From NCBI RefSeq assembly GCF_006716265.1, contig NZ_VFOS01000002.1, positions 124,001 to 188,000 of the forward strand: a DNA stretch of 64,000 nt, in the 5' to 3' direction. Position 1 is the stretch's first letter. Every line of letters begins with the position of its first letter. Below are positions 10,577 to 20,173 of this stretch, piece by piece. The DNA is from Rarobacter faecitabidus (GTDB taxonomy: Bacteria > Actinomycetota > Actinomycetes > Actinomycetales > Cellulomonadaceae). The position numbers were made by a program, and so were the translations under genes. The notes under the pieces are model-generated. The model had not been told where the DNA came from and did not search any database. It saw only the letters and a list, made by a program, of their open reading frames with translations.

Positions 10577-13069
10577 CTACTTCTTGACTGCGATCTTCGC
10601 CGTCGCGCTGCTCGACTCGACGCCCGCCTTAGCGGCCGCGGCCGGGGTAAAGGTCGCCTTGACAGTCAAGGACCTGCCCTTGACGTACTTCTTGGCGATG
10701 GTCACCTTGACCGTGCCGCGCTTCTTGGCGATCTGCGCGACGGTCAGGGTCTTGACCTTCTTCTTACCCACGTAGACGACCACCTTGCCGCTGGCCGCCG
10801 CCTTGCTGGTCAGCAGCTTGGACGCACTGACCTTAACGCTGGTCTTCTTGCCCTTCTTGGCCTTCTTGGGCGCCTTGACCTTCAGCGTGGCGAGCTTAGC
10901 CTTGACGACCTTGAATGATCCGGCGGCGGTGGCCGACGTGACGGTCTTGCCGTCCGCGCTGAGTGTCGCGGTGAGCGCGCCATAGGTGCCCACCTTGAGC
11001 GTCGCTGGCACGACCAGGGTCGCCCAGTGGGTCGATCCCTGCTTGACCACCGGCGCCGTGCCCAGCACCGTCGTGCCTGAACGGAAGGTCACAGTGCCAG
11101 AGGTCGCCCCCGTCACGGACGCCGACAGTGTCACCCGGCCGGTCGTCGCACCGAAGACCTGGATCGAGGACGAGATCACCGGCGCGGTCACCGTCGGCAC
11201 CACCGGGTTCACGGGGTCGGTCGGGTCAGTCGGATCGGTGGGGTCGGTCGGATCGGCCGGCTTCTCCCCGACCACGATGGTCACCGCCGCCGACGTGCTC
11301 GACTTGTGCGTCTCGTCACCGAGGTAGTACGCGAACACGGTGTGCGAGCCCGACGTTAGGGCGGGGATGACCGCCTGCGCGTTCCCGTCCTCACCGACCG
11401 TCGCGGACGCGAGCGTGGTGGCACCCTCGAGGATGTTGACGGTGCCGGTCGCGCCGGCGCTCACCGATACGCTGACGGTCGCGCTGGCATCCCAGGCGAT
11501 GGTTTCGGGCGCCGACGTGATCGTGGTCGTCGTGTCAACCACCGCTACGCGATTGTCGTACGCGCTCTGCAGGGCGTCCCGCGCCTGCACGTAGTCGGCG
11601 TGAGAACTAGCCGACGTGAGTGCGTACGCCGAGGAGAGCGCCGTCTGCAGCGCGGTCCACGAGGCGGCGGTCACGCTCGATTGCGATACGCCGTTCGCCA
11701 GCGTGACCAGAGCGCTCACCTCGCCGATCACGATCCATTGCAAGGCCGAACCCGCCTGGTTCAGCACCGCGAGCGCAGCGCTGACGTCCGCGTAGGAGGC
11801 CTCGTCATCCGCGAGCACGGCGCTGGCGGCGGTCAGCGCGTTCTCGAACGCCTGGAAGTCGTCGGCGGGGTACAGCGCAGCATCGGGCAGCAGCGCCTGG
11901 TACTGCGTCACGACGGCGCCCAGTTCCTGCTTGTCGATCGTGTAGAGCAGTTCGAAGTAGTCGAGGTTGCCGACGTACTGGCGCGTGCCCTCCGTTGTCG
12001 CGTTGAAGACGACGTAGAGATCGTGCGAGCCGGTGAACCTCGTCGTGAGGTCGGCGATCACGGTGCCGTAGGTTCCCCAGGAGGCGCCCGTGTTGGGCAG
12101 GGGGACCGTGACGACCGGGGTGTTGGCGAGCGAATCGACGTGAATCGAGATCGACGCGTTGAAGACCCGATCGGCCGCGGCGTCGTAGCGGACCTTCACG
12201 GCCAGCGCCTGGTGGGTGCCGAGGTCGACCGACGGGTAGCGGACCCACGCCCCGTTCGTCACGCCCGCAAGCTGGCGTGTTCCCGAACTGTGCGTCTCCG
12301 TCTTCAAGTAGTTGTTGGCCTCCGTCAGGCCGCCCGTGCCGTTCAGGTAGTCCACGCCGGATACGAGGCTGGCATTCGCGTTCAGCAGGCCGTTGTTAGC
12401 CGAGATGGAATCGAACTCGATCTTCTTCGACACCGCGCCGGAATCGTCCACCAGCTGGAGTAGCGTCCAGTCGGCGATCTGCAGGTTCGACGAAGTGCCC
12501 TGCTTCTCCGTCACGCGCAGCTGGTAGTACGAGTAGCTCTGCGGAGCGCTGACCGTGTAGTCGCGCGCGAAGTAGTTGGCGGCGAAGGTCTGATTGGCGC
12601 GCGTGTCCACGACCTGCCACGATGCGTCGTTGGCGTCGGCCGCGGCCGCGGCGCTGTTGCTGCCGAGGATCGTCCAGTTCTTGGGGTCGCGAACTGGGAA
12701 TGAGGCGCTGTCGCCGGCAGCCGTGATGCGGTAGGCGTCGATCGCCACCGGGGCGCTCAGCGTATAGATCGCGTAGATCGGATTTTCGACCGAGGGGTTC
12801 CCGCCCGGCGTCGCGTACCACTTCGTGGCGGGGTTGCGGTCCGCGAGGGAATTGATGTTCTCCGTGGCGTGGCCGGTGTTCCCGAAGTTCGAGGTGACGC
12901 CGGTCACCGTCCCCTGCACAGCGTCACTCAGCGTTGCCGCCGAGGCGCTGGTAGCGGCGGCGCCCGCGGAGGCGGCGGCGAGCGCGCCGGTAACCAGGAA
13001 TGCGAGTGTCTTGGAAAGGATTCTGCGTGACGTCGGGATGTCACGCGATTCGCGACGAATCTGAGACAT
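10577..13069 (-). CDS. Secreted carbohydrate-binding protein with F5/8-type, CBM6-like, FIVAR and Ig-like domains
   Basis: An 830-residue exported protein without a recognisable catalytic domain. Order: long signal peptide (1-45, ending SASA), F5/8 type C/discoidin-like domain (about 55-205, with NPATKWYA and KNWTILGS), CBM6-like domain (about 215-380, with NGAWVRYPSVDLG), two FIVAR helical repeats (about 395-515), an Ig-like domain, a (DPT)n linker coded by 9-base repeats, an Ig-like domain and a lysine-rich terminal Ig-like module ending AKIAVKK. There is no LPXTG motif. The architecture suits binding to surface or host glycans. A LacI-type operator lies 88 bases upstream of the start and a strong hairpin follows the stop. 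Confidence 0.85.
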   Translation of the reverse strand: MSQIRRESRDIPTSRRILSKTLAFLVTGALAAASAGAAATSASAATLSDAVQGTVTGVTSNFGNTGHATENINSLADRNPATKWYATPGGNPSVENPIYAIYTLSAPVAIDAYRITAAGDSASFPVRDPKNWTILGSNSAAAAADANDASWQVVDTRANQTFAANYFARDYTVSAPQSYSYYQLRVTEKQGTSSNLQIADWTLLQLVDDSGAVSKKIEFDSISANNGLLNANASLVSGVDYLNGTGGLTEANNYLKTETHSSGTRQLAGVTNGAWVRYPSVDLGTHQALAVKVRYDAAADRVFNASISIHVDSLANTPVVTVPLPNTGASWGTYGTVIADLTTRFTGSHDLYVVFNATTEGTRQYVGNLDYFELLYTIDKQELGAVVTQYQALLPDAALYPADDFQAFENALTAASAVLADDEASYADVSAALAVLNQAGSALQWIVIGEVSALVTLANGVSQSSVTAASWTALQTALSSAYALTSASSHADYVQARDALQSAYDNRVAVVDTTTTITSAPETIAWDASATVSVSVSAGATGTVNILEGATTLASATVGEDGNAQAVIPALTSGSHTVFAYYLGDETHKSSTSAAVTIVVGEKPADPTDPTDPTDPTDPVNPVVPTVTAPVISSSIQVFGATTGRVTLSASVTGATSGTVTFRSGTTVLGTAPVVKQGSTHWATLVVPATLKVGTYGALTATLSADGKTVTSATAAGSFKVVKAKLATLKVKAPKKAKKGKKTSVKVSASKLLTSKAAASGKVVVYVGKKKVKTLTVAQIAKKRGTVKVTIAKKYVKGRSLTVKATFTPAAAAKAGVESSSATAKIAVKK

Positions 13070-13156
13070 GGAGGGCCTTGCTCTCTATCGGTGGCTATTT
13101 CGTATGCGGGCTGCGTTGCTCGCACCTGGTTACGGAACGCGAACGCCTTCCGCTGG

Positions 13157-13172
13157 CTGACAACGTTGCCAG
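13157..13172 (-). promoter_or_regulatory. LacI-family operator upstream of the CBM protein
   Basis: CTGACAACGTTGCCAG is a 16-bp near-perfect palindrome centred on AACGTT, the usual LacI/GalR core. The 14-base core TGACAACGTTGCCA is found again, unchanged, at 20174. A weaker relative (AATAACGTTGAGA) lies at about 13238. Confidence 0.7.
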
Positions 13173-13335
13173 TCGCATTCCACCCTACCGGCGTGAAGCC
13201 AAAGCAACAACGAATTGAACTGTGACCTTCCTGAGTGAATAACGTTGAGAAACGGCCGCTGCGAGCCGCATACGTGGTCAACCGGGAGTCCGACCACGAA
13301 GCAGACGACCACTCGCCGGGGCGGGGAATCGCCAA

Positions 13336-14049
13336 GTGGGGCAATGGCCACTCGGCCCGAAGCGCTTGACGTCACGGAATTCGAGCGCCTCTGCGGCATT
13401 GCTCGATCGGCAAGTTATCGAGTTTCCCTATCGAATAGATCGGGATAGCATGATGTCCCAGGGCTCGTACCTCGTTGCCGATCCCCGTTCCCGTCAGGCA
13501 GTGGTCATCGACCCTCGGCGTGATGTGGAGTGCTACCTCGACAGCGCCCGGGCGCGCGGCCTGACCATCGTCGGCGTCCTCATGACCCACTTCCAAGCCG
13601 ACTTCGTGGCCGGTCACCTCGAACTCGCCGCCGCGACCGGCGCCTGCCGCGGCCCTATCGCGGACGACGAATTCGATGTCGTGGTGCACTGCACTGGCCC
13701 CCGCCCGTTCGCTTCCGCCGGGTGGAACCCCGTGGTCGATAGCCTGCTCACAAGCGGTCTGACCACGCCTGATGCGCATGGAATCGGGCTTGCGGTGAGC
13801 GAGGTCGGGGAACTGCTGCGCGCTCCAGCGATGCCCCCACAAGGGCCAGCCGAAGGAACTGCGGCAGCCAGTGCGACTGCGGTCGCGCTGGTCTCCGACG
13901 GCTACACGGCAGCCTTCTACGCGGTAGGTCCCGCCCGGCGCGGGAGTCAGTGGGAATCGACGGCCATCCCCGAGATCCGTGCGGATGCCACCCGCCTCAC
14001 CCGGCGTCTCAGGACAGCGTCGGACATCCCCCGCCCAGTCGCGACCTGA
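13336..14049 (+). pseudogene. Chimeric remnant: metallo-beta-lactamase fragment fused to an FAD/NAD(P)-binding protein tail
   Basis: The open frame (237 residues, with possible internal ATGs at 13450/13453) joins two unrelated pieces. Residues 27-103 resemble the N-terminal end of persulfide-dioxygenase-type MBL proteins (SYLVADP, VVIDPRRDVECYLD, DFVAGHLELA). Their metal motif, normally THxHADF, here reads THFQADF, so a zinc/iron ligand is lost. From about residue 105 the text changes to the C-terminal part of an FAD/NAD(P)-binding oxidoreductase (DVVVHCTGPRP, GWNPVVDSLL, GPARRGSQWESTAIPEIR). The rest of both parents is absent. An internal deletion joining two neighbouring genes is the simplest reading. 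The small DJ-1/PfpI gene follows. Confidence 0.65.
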
Positions 14050-14096
14050 ACCAGATCGCGCAAGGATGAAAGGGAAGGACAACCACAGGAGGAAAC

Positions 14097-14624
14097 ATGT
14101 CACATCTGACGGGCAAGAAAGTGGCCTTCCTGGCCACGAACGGTTTTGAGGACTCGGAGCTGACCAGCCCTTGGAATGCCGTCACGGAGCACGGTGCCGA
14201 AGCGACCCTCGTGTCGACCCGCGCGGGCACGATCACCGGAAAGAACGGCCACGAGCAGACTGTCGACTCCACCACCCTCGACACCGTCGCGTCCGCTTTG
14301 GACGCGCTCGTACTGCCGGGCGGAGTCGCCAACGGCGACACCATCCGCACCGATGCGGACGCGGTCCTGTTCGTATCGGCGTTCTTCGGTGAGGACAAGC
14401 CCGTCGGCGTCATCTGCCACGGCGGCTGGATCCTGGCCGACGCCAATGTCCTGAACGGACGGACGCTCACCTCCTACCCGAGCCTCAAGACGGATCTCAC
14501 GAATGCCGGCGCCACCTGGGTCGATCAGGAGGTCGTGGTCGATGGATCACTCGTCTCCAGTCGCACGCCCGACGATCTGCCGGCGTTCAACGAGGCACTC
14601 ATCGAGGCGATCGCGGCGGTCTGA
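14097..14624 (+). CDS. DJ-1/PfpI family protein (type 1 glutamine amidotransferase-like)
   Basis: A 175-residue cytoplasmic protein of the DJ-1/PfpI superfamily. It starts with the typical GKKVAFLATNGFEDSEL strand and acidic residue, continues with ALVLPGGVANGD, and has the nucleophilic cysteine in VICHGGWIL. The family includes stress-induced deglycase or glyoxalase-like proteins and the Bacillus general stress protein 18 type, to which the length is close. A strong AGGAGG lies five or six bases before the ATG. It converges on the Ig-repeat gene with a 29-base gap and no visible terminator. Confidence 0.92.
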   Translation: MSHLTGKKVAFLATNGFEDSELTSPWNAVTEHGAEATLVSTRAGTITGKNGHEQTVDSTTLDTVASALDALVLPGGVANGDTIRTDADAVLFVSAFFGEDKPVGVICHGGWILADANVLNGRTLTSYPSLKTDLTNAGATWVDQEVVVDGSLVSSRTPDDLPAFNEALIEAIAAV

Positions 14625-14653
14625 CTCATCCGTCGGTACACCGCGCCATTCTG

Positions 14654-16498
14654 TTACGAGACGCGGATCACCTTCGAGATGGTGGTCTTCGCGGACTTGT
14701 AGCCGGTGGCCGTCATGATGACGGTCACCTTGATCCGCTTGCCGTTGTCCTTGGGCGAAACCCTGTACTTCTGACCGACAGCGGCCTTCCTACCGGCCCG
14801 GTACCAGGTGTACTTGTACGTCACGGACCTCGCATCGACCTTGGGCTTGCGCACCTTCAGGACGGTCCCACGCTTCAGTTTGGCACGGTTCTTGAGGGTC
14901 TTCTTGCCGTGGAATAGCGCCGGTTTGCGCTTGATCTTGATCGTCTTCACCGAGGGCGATGACGCGGGTAAAGGCGCAGCGGCGGCGGAAAAGACGGTAC
15001 CGACCGCAACGAGTTCGACGATCGGATCGTGGCCCGGAGCCACAGTGGTGATGCGAGCCGTGATGGTCTTTCCCGCATCAGTCGTCGTAAGCCGGTATGA
15101 AGTTGTCGTGGCTCCGGCGATGGGCGTGCCGCCGCGTAGCCACGTCGTGGTGGACGAGGCTTGCGGTGCGCTGTAAACCCCGGGGATGGCCGTCAGCGTT
15201 TCACCCACCACGCTCGCTCCGGATACACGCGCGCCCTGCAGGACGGCGCACTGGCGACCAGCGACCTTTCCTACGTCAACGATCTGGTCGTGCAACGAGT
15301 ATCCGACGGCGGTGGCCGTGACCCTCACCGAGAGAGAGTGACCCACGGTCGCGGCGTCCGGCGCGTATGTCGCGCCGGTGGCACCAGGGATGGCCTCTCC
15401 ATTCACCAGCCACTCGTAAGCAACGGAAGCGTTCGCGGGCCGATATCTGCCGGGATCGACGGCCAGTTCTTCGCCATATCGGACGATGCCACTCACGGTT
15501 GGATCGGCGGTGACCTCGATCTGACCCTCACGGACGATGACAGCTGCACTCGGCGCTGCCGTGGCTGGCCGGAATCCGGATCGGATCACGGCGGCCTGCA
15601 CCTGAATGGCTGCACCTGTGTCCCAGCCGCTGGGCCGATAGGTTTCGCCGGTCACGCCGCGCATGACGACACCATTACGTCTCCACTGGTACCGCACGGA
15701 TTCCTGCTCGGTGACGCCCAGGACTTCCACGCCCATCAGTTCGCCCGCCACGGCATCGGGCGTGAGGATCACGTGTCTCGATCCGGAGATCACGGCGGCG
15801 GTCGTGGTGGCATCCGAGGCAATGGCGAATATCCGCACATTCGAGTTGACCGGGAGGCGCAAGTAGTCCAGCTTCTGGCCGGCTGGAACGCTGATGGGTG
15901 CCGTCGCGAACAAGCCGCAGACGGCTGCGGACTGCGTGGACCCGGAGTAGCGGTGCCGGTGCGTGCCGAAGAGCGTGTCGGAGTATTGCGGTGCCGATGA
16001 GCACCAGTCGCTGATGCTGAATGTCGTCTGGACCGGGCCGCCGCTCAGGCCGAGCGTCAGTGGTACGTTCTGCTGTCCGCCATTGACGCCCATACCCACC
16101 AGCTGGATCTTGGTGGCCGGACCGGTGGCTTGTGATCCGAGCGCGTGCGCCGTCTCGATGCGCTGCCCGACAGCGCGCACATGATCGGCGGTTCCGGACA
16201 CGCCGCCCCCCAGCGTGAACTTCAAGCCCGACCCCGGCACGGTCAGCTCCGTGTTCGCAGGGGCTCCCGCCGCAGCCATTTCGCTTCGCAGCAGGTAGTA
16301 GCCGCCACCATCGATGTCGGCGTTAGCCGCGCCAAGGTCGCCGATGCCGGCCGCGTTGAAGTCGGAGGCGAGCCAGCTCGACGTCGTGGTGTCGACTTCG
16401 TGCGCATGCGCCGCGGACACCGTAGTGAGCAGGGGAAGGACGAGGGCTCCCGCGGCAAGCACGGCCACCAGCCTGGAACTGCGCCGGATCCGTGTCAT
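14654..16498 (-). CDS. Secreted Ig-repeat protein with a carbohydrate-binding-like N-terminal domain
   Basis: A 614-residue exported protein. The start ATG at 16498 overlaps the stop of the upstream glycosidase-like gene (ATGA); the longer upstream frame is only an antiphase reading. A signal peptide covers residues 1-32 (LVAVLAAGALVLPLLTTVSA). An N-terminal domain of about 200 residues with SSWLASDFNAAGIGD and DIDGGGYYLL resembles an accessory module I associate with actinobacterial secreted glycosidases. At least three Ig-like repeats of the 'YxWxxNGxxIxGATxxTY' type follow. The tail is lysine/arginine-rich. Translational coupling suggests it acts beside the glycosidase-like protein at the cell surface. 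Confidence 0.82.
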   Translation of the reverse strand: MTRIRRSSRLVAVLAAGALVLPLLTTVSAAHAHEVDTTTSSWLASDFNAAGIGDLGAANADIDGGGYYLLRSEMAAAGAPANTELTVPGSGLKFTLGGGVSGTADHVRAVGQRIETAHALGSQATGPATKIQLVGMGVNGGQQNVPLTLGLSGGPVQTTFSISDWCSSAPQYSDTLFGTHRHRYSGSTQSAAVCGLFATAPISVPAGQKLDYLRLPVNSNVRIFAIASDATTTAAVISGSRHVILTPDAVAGELMGVEVLGVTEQESVRYQWRRNGVVMRGVTGETYRPSGWDTGAAIQVQAAVIRSGFRPATAAPSAAVIVREGQIEVTADPTVSGIVRYGEELAVDPGRYRPANASVAYEWLVNGEAIPGATGATYAPDAATVGHSLSVRVTATAVGYSLHDQIVDVGKVAGRQCAVLQGARVSGASVVGETLTAIPGVYSAPQASSTTTWLRGGTPIAGATTTSYRLTTTDAGKTITARITTVAPGHDPIVELVAVGTVFSAAAAPLPASSPSVKTIKIKRKPALFHGKKTLKNRAKLKRGTVLKVRKPKVDARSVTYKYTWYRAGRKAAVGQKYRVSPKDNGKRIKVTVIMTATGYKSAKTTISKVIRVS

Positions 16499-19400
16499 CG
16501 CTTTGCCGCCTTCTTGATCTTGACTGTTGTGGAGGTAGCCGTCGCGGTGACGTATCCGGGCTTGGTCACGTTGATCGCGACGCGAACCTTCTTTCCGCGC
16601 CAGGCCTTCTTGACCTTCACGGCGGATGCCTTGGACACCTTTTTCTTGCCCACGTACCACTGATACGTCACTCTTCCCGCCGATGTCCTTTTCGCTGACG
16701 CTCGGAGCTTCTTGCCGGGTTTCTTGCTGCCCTTGATGACAACCGACGGCTTGGCGAGCAGACCCTTCGCAATGGCGGTGGTCGCCTTCGAGGTTCGGGT
16801 GATCGGAGACTTTCCAGTCAGGGTTCCCGTCACCGAAACCGAGATCCGCTTCCCGGCGAGGTTCGCTCCGATGGAAAGGGACCTTCTCGACGCCCCGGGA
16901 ACTGCCGCGCCGTTCGCAAACCACGCGTATGCGAGGGCGGCACCTGGTTCCCAGGTGCCGGGAACAGCGGTGAGCTTGCCGCCCACGCGAGCGGTTCCAG
17001 TGATCGCCGGGTTCGAGCTCAGCACGTCGGTACGGCGCACGGTGACGGAGAACGTCGAGGTGCTCGTGTCCGTTCCGTCTGAGACGGTCACGACTCCGGC
17101 GTAGGTGCCCGCCGTCTTGTACGTATGGGAACCACCGATAGAGAACGATCCCGCTCCGGATGGTCCTCCAGCAGTGACCTGATTGACCACCGCGGTGGAA
17201 GTCGCCCCGTCTCCCCATGCGATCGTAGCCGTGAAGGCATCGGCATCGTTCGCGAGACCGCTCGAGGCGGTGGCTAGGGTAGTGGAGAGCACCTGCCCGG
17301 CATCCAGCGAATGGTTCCCGGCGGAGGTCACGGACAGATCCGCGGCCTCCTTGAGGTAGAGCCTCATCTCCCAGATGTCGTTAGCGCCGACCGGTGCGGA
17401 ATACAGGTTCTCGTCCGAGCGGCTGTAGCGCGCGTTGGCCTCGAAGAAGCCCATGTTGACGGCAAGCCGGTCGGTACTCAGGACGAGGTCGTACGTGTGC
17501 CCACCCAGCAGGTCCACCGGCAGGTAGGTCGAGCCGTTGATGGCATCCCAGGTCGCCCGGTTCGAAAGGACGAGCGGCTTGCGCGCCACAACTGCGTTCG
17601 TCGCCTTGTCGATGACCGTCATCATCTTGATGCCGGAGGAGACGCCATGGGTCACGGACCTGGACGCGGTGGCCGAGTACTGAACCTGCGCCCAGTAGGT
17701 CCCGGTTGCGGGGGCCGTGACAGTCGAGGTCAGTGTGTCCGTCTTCCCGTTGCCCCAGTTCTTGAGATAGGTCCGCGCGCGACCCTCGATGGTCTTGGTC
17801 CCGACTTCGCCTCCGGTGTGCTGGAACGTGGAGCTGTCGCGGACGATGATCCGTTCGTCATCTGAGCCCCAGTAACACTTCGAGTTCGAGGGCTGAGAGG
17901 TATTTCGCGAAGATCGGAACGTGAGCCGGACCGAGTAGCAGTAGGAGTTACGGCCGAGTGCGGGTACCGCGTCGGTATAGGTGGTCGCGGCCGGAATGTC
18001 GTCGACGATGAGCTCGCCGTCGCGCAGGACGTCCATGCTGACGGCGTCGCTGGGCGTGCCGCCGAGGCCGATGCTCAGTATGATGTCCTGCCCGCTGCGA
18101 GTGACGGAGTTCAGCGACGGATCCTCGGGAGCGTATACCTGCTCGTGGTTGGAGACGTCCACGGGCGTCTGCGCCGCCGCCGCGACGGAGGATGCCGGGG
18201 TGCCGAGCGTGACGACCACGCTGACGCGCGATCCTTCAGCGCCGAGCGTCGCAGGCGTGAGCGTCTGGCCGGGCGGGACCGAGGTGCCGTTGACGGTGGT
18301 TCCCACCAGGGGATAGAAACCGTCCGCAGACGAGCCGACCGGAAGCTTCACCTCCACGTCGATCGTTCGTCCTCGGTATCCGATGCCGTCCAGGATGATC
18401 GATTCGGACGTACCGAAGTACTTCGTGCGGGTCTGCGCGGTCAGGCGGGGATTGATCGTGATCCCGTCCGACTGCGCTTCGATACCGAAGAAGCTTCGCT
18501 GGTACATGCCGAGCATTCCCGCGACCGACCACAGTTGCCGCTCGGAGTTCATGGCGGTACCCAAGCCGCCATCCATGATGTTGACGTTCTCGTAGTTGGA
18601 CCCATAGAGCGCCGGAGTGCGGACCATCGCGCTCACCTGCGCCGCAGCAGCCGTGTCGTTGCCGACCCGAGAGGCGGCGAGCAGCATGAATGCGGTCACG
18701 AATGGCCAGGCGCCCTCATTGTGATAGCTCGTCTGAGACTGTGGCTGGTACGTGCCGGTCGGAATCGTCGGCTGTTGCGGCCAGATCGTGGGCGGGCCGG
18801 AAACCGATTGCGGATAGCTCGCGATCGCCTTGCTTGCCTGTTCCGATGTGGCGATTCCGGTCAGGATCACGAGCGCGGTGCCCAAGGCGTCATATCGTTC
18901 CACGGGAGCGGGGTCGAGCGTTCCGGTGAGGACTGCGGAGAACTGGCTGCGGTCCTCAAGCCAGAACTTGGACCGGATGGATTCGGCCAGGTCGTCAGCC
19001 CAGGCACGGTACTTGGCGCCGCGTTCGCCGTCTCCAGCTTGGACGGCCAGCCGTGCGGCTTGATCGATCGCGACCCAGTGGGTGACATTTGTCGACAGGG
19101 ACATGCTCTGTGCGATCTGCGTCATGTCGAGACCGATCCACTGCGGGTACGTCTGCCACCGCCAGTCGAGGAACGACGTCTCGCCGGTGTACAGCCCGTG
19201 CGTCGTATCGAAGATGACCTGCCGATCGTGTTCGATCGTGTTCCGCACGGCCTCATAGGCGCGGTCCGTGAACGCCTGGCGGAAACTGTCCGGCAACCAG
19301 TTGATGATCTCCTCCGCGCCCAGAGACCAACTGACGCGATCCGTGGAGTTAGGGTAGCTACCACCGGTTCCCGAGTCCTGGATGATTTGCAGGTCTCTGC

Positions 19401-20022
19401 CGGGTGTACCGTCGGCGTTGAGGTCGTCCCAGTAACCGGAGCGGCGCTCCGAGAGCTTGAAAGCAAGGGTGTTGCGCATGCGCACGGGATCCACCGCGGT
19501 GAGCCCGAGGGCTGCCGAATAGGACACATCGCGTGTCCACACGTACTTCCAGTTCTTGCCCGTGTAATAGCAGCCCTTGCCGTCTGCGGAACAGTTCTGC
19601 GGGTTGTTATTGTCGTAGTCGCCGTCCGTGACCGCGTCAGTGCTGTCCTCGTGCGCCTCTTCGACAGCCATGGCGTACATTGCGTCGAGCAGGGCAGATC
19701 CGGTTCGCACGATGGGGTCACCGGCCGCTTCGACAATGGTGTCGGTCCCGCCGATACGCGCGAGCTGATAAGTACGGCGGCACGTCGTTGGATCGGTTGC
19801 GGCAATGGTGACCGTCGCGGTGCCCCCGTTCGGGTCCTCATACGTGGCGGCACCCGTCGGGGTGGCACAGGCGTCGATGGCAGCAGCTGCGAGGGGAGCG
19901 GCAGTCGCCAGGCCGTTGACGGCCAGCGCCGTGGCGGCCATGAGCGCCGTCACCTTACGCGCCCGGGCATTCGCTCTTGAACGAAGGTGTGCGGCTGATG
20001 AGCCTGCCCGCTGAAATCGCAT
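16495..20022 (-). CDS. Secreted six-hairpin glycosidase-like protein with CBM, PKD and Ig domains
   Basis: About 1175 residues from the ATG at 20022; an in-frame ATG at 20076 would add 18. The 20022 start leaves a long basic n-region and the hydrophobic core MAATALAVNGLATAAPLAAA. The next 550 residues look like an (alpha/alpha)6 glycosidase: YYTGKNWKYVWTRDVSYS with a likely active-site WxRD, WRWQTYPQWIGLDMTQ, and YHNEGAWPFVTAF with a candidate catalytic Glu. I cannot assign a GH family. A CBM-like beta domain, a PKD domain (ATIAWGDG, HTYKTAGTY), an Ig repeat and a basic terminal module ending KKAAKR follow. It leads a two-gene operon. A LacI-type operator lies about 150 bases upstream. Confidence 0.8.
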   Translation of the reverse strand: MRFQRAGSSAAHLRSRANARARKVTALMAATALAVNGLATAAPLAAAAIDACATPTGAATYEDPNGGTATVTIAATDPTTCRRTYQLARIGGTDTIVEAAGDPIVRTGSALLDAMYAMAVEEAHEDSTDAVTDGDYDNNNPQNCSADGKGCYYTGKNWKYVWTRDVSYSAALGLTAVDPVRMRNTLAFKLSERRSGYWDDLNADGTPGRDLQIIQDSGTGGSYPNSTDRVSWSLGAEEIINWLPDSFRQAFTDRAYEAVRNTIEHDRQVIFDTTHGLYTGETSFLDWRWQTYPQWIGLDMTQIAQSMSLSTNVTHWVAIDQAARLAVQAGDGERGAKYRAWADDLAESIRSKFWLEDRSQFSAVLTGTLDPAPVERYDALGTALVILTGIATSEQASKAIASYPQSVSGPPTIWPQQPTIPTGTYQPQSQTSYHNEGAWPFVTAFMLLAASRVGNDTAAAAQVSAMVRTPALYGSNYENVNIMDGGLGTAMNSERQLWSVAGMLGMYQRSFFGIEAQSDGITINPRLTAQTRTKYFGTSESIILDGIGYRGRTIDVEVKLPVGSSADGFYPLVGTTVNGTSVPPGQTLTPATLGAEGSRVSVVVTLGTPASSVAAAAQTPVDVSNHEQVYAPEDPSLNSVTRSGQDIILSIGLGGTPSDAVSMDVLRDGELIVDDIPAATTYTDAVPALGRNSYCYSVRLTFRSSRNTSQPSNSKCYWGSDDERIIVRDSSTFQHTGGEVGTKTIEGRARTYLKNWGNGKTDTLTSTVTAPATGTYWAQVQYSATASRSVTHGVSSGIKMMTVIDKATNAVVARKPLVLSNRATWDAINGSTYLPVDLLGGHTYDLVLSTDRLAVNMGFFEANARYSRSDENLYSAPVGANDIWEMRLYLKEAADLSVTSAGNHSLDAGQVLSTTLATASSGLANDADAFTATIAWGDGATSTAVVNQVTAGGPSGAGSFSIGGSHTYKTAGTYAGVVTVSDGTDTSTSTFSVTVRRTDVLSSNPAITGTARVGGKLTAVPGTWEPGAALAYAWFANGAAVPGASRRSLSIGANLAGKRISVSVTGTLTGKSPITRTSKATTAIAKGLLAKPSVVIKGSKKPGKKLRASAKRTSAGRVTYQWYVGKKKVSKASAVKVKKAWRGKKVRVAINVTKPGYVTATATSTTVKIKKAAKR

Positions 20023-20119
20023 GTGTGCCCGGCTTCCCGCGAAGGTGTCCCAACGGCTCGATCCGTACGGCTCCATGGGATGGGCCGCTGATCCGAGTCG
20101 TATCGATTCAGATTGATGC

Positions 20120-20155
20120 GCGTGAAATCACGCCTGGGAGCAACTTTGCTCCCAG
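20120..20155. promoter_or_regulatory. Two adjacent inverted repeats in the glycosidase leader
   Basis: GCGTGA-AA-TCACGC (20120-20133) is followed immediately by CTGGGAGCAA-CT-TTGCTCCCAG (20134-20155), a perfect 10-bp repeat. They lie between the LacI-type operator and the start codon, so they could be transcribed as hairpins or act as protein sites. Confidence 0.5.
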
Positions 20156-20173
20156 CGACTTCACCTCAGCATC

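Noticed and set aside
18145-19980. Plus-strand open frame of 611 codons across the glycosidase gene
   Set aside because: Antisense to a gene with clear domains; composition is Arg/Val-rich and patternless.
20023-20076. Upstream ATG of the glycosidase gene at 20076
   Set aside because: Possible but no ribosome site is seen and the added 18 residues do not improve the signal peptide; kept only as an alternative.
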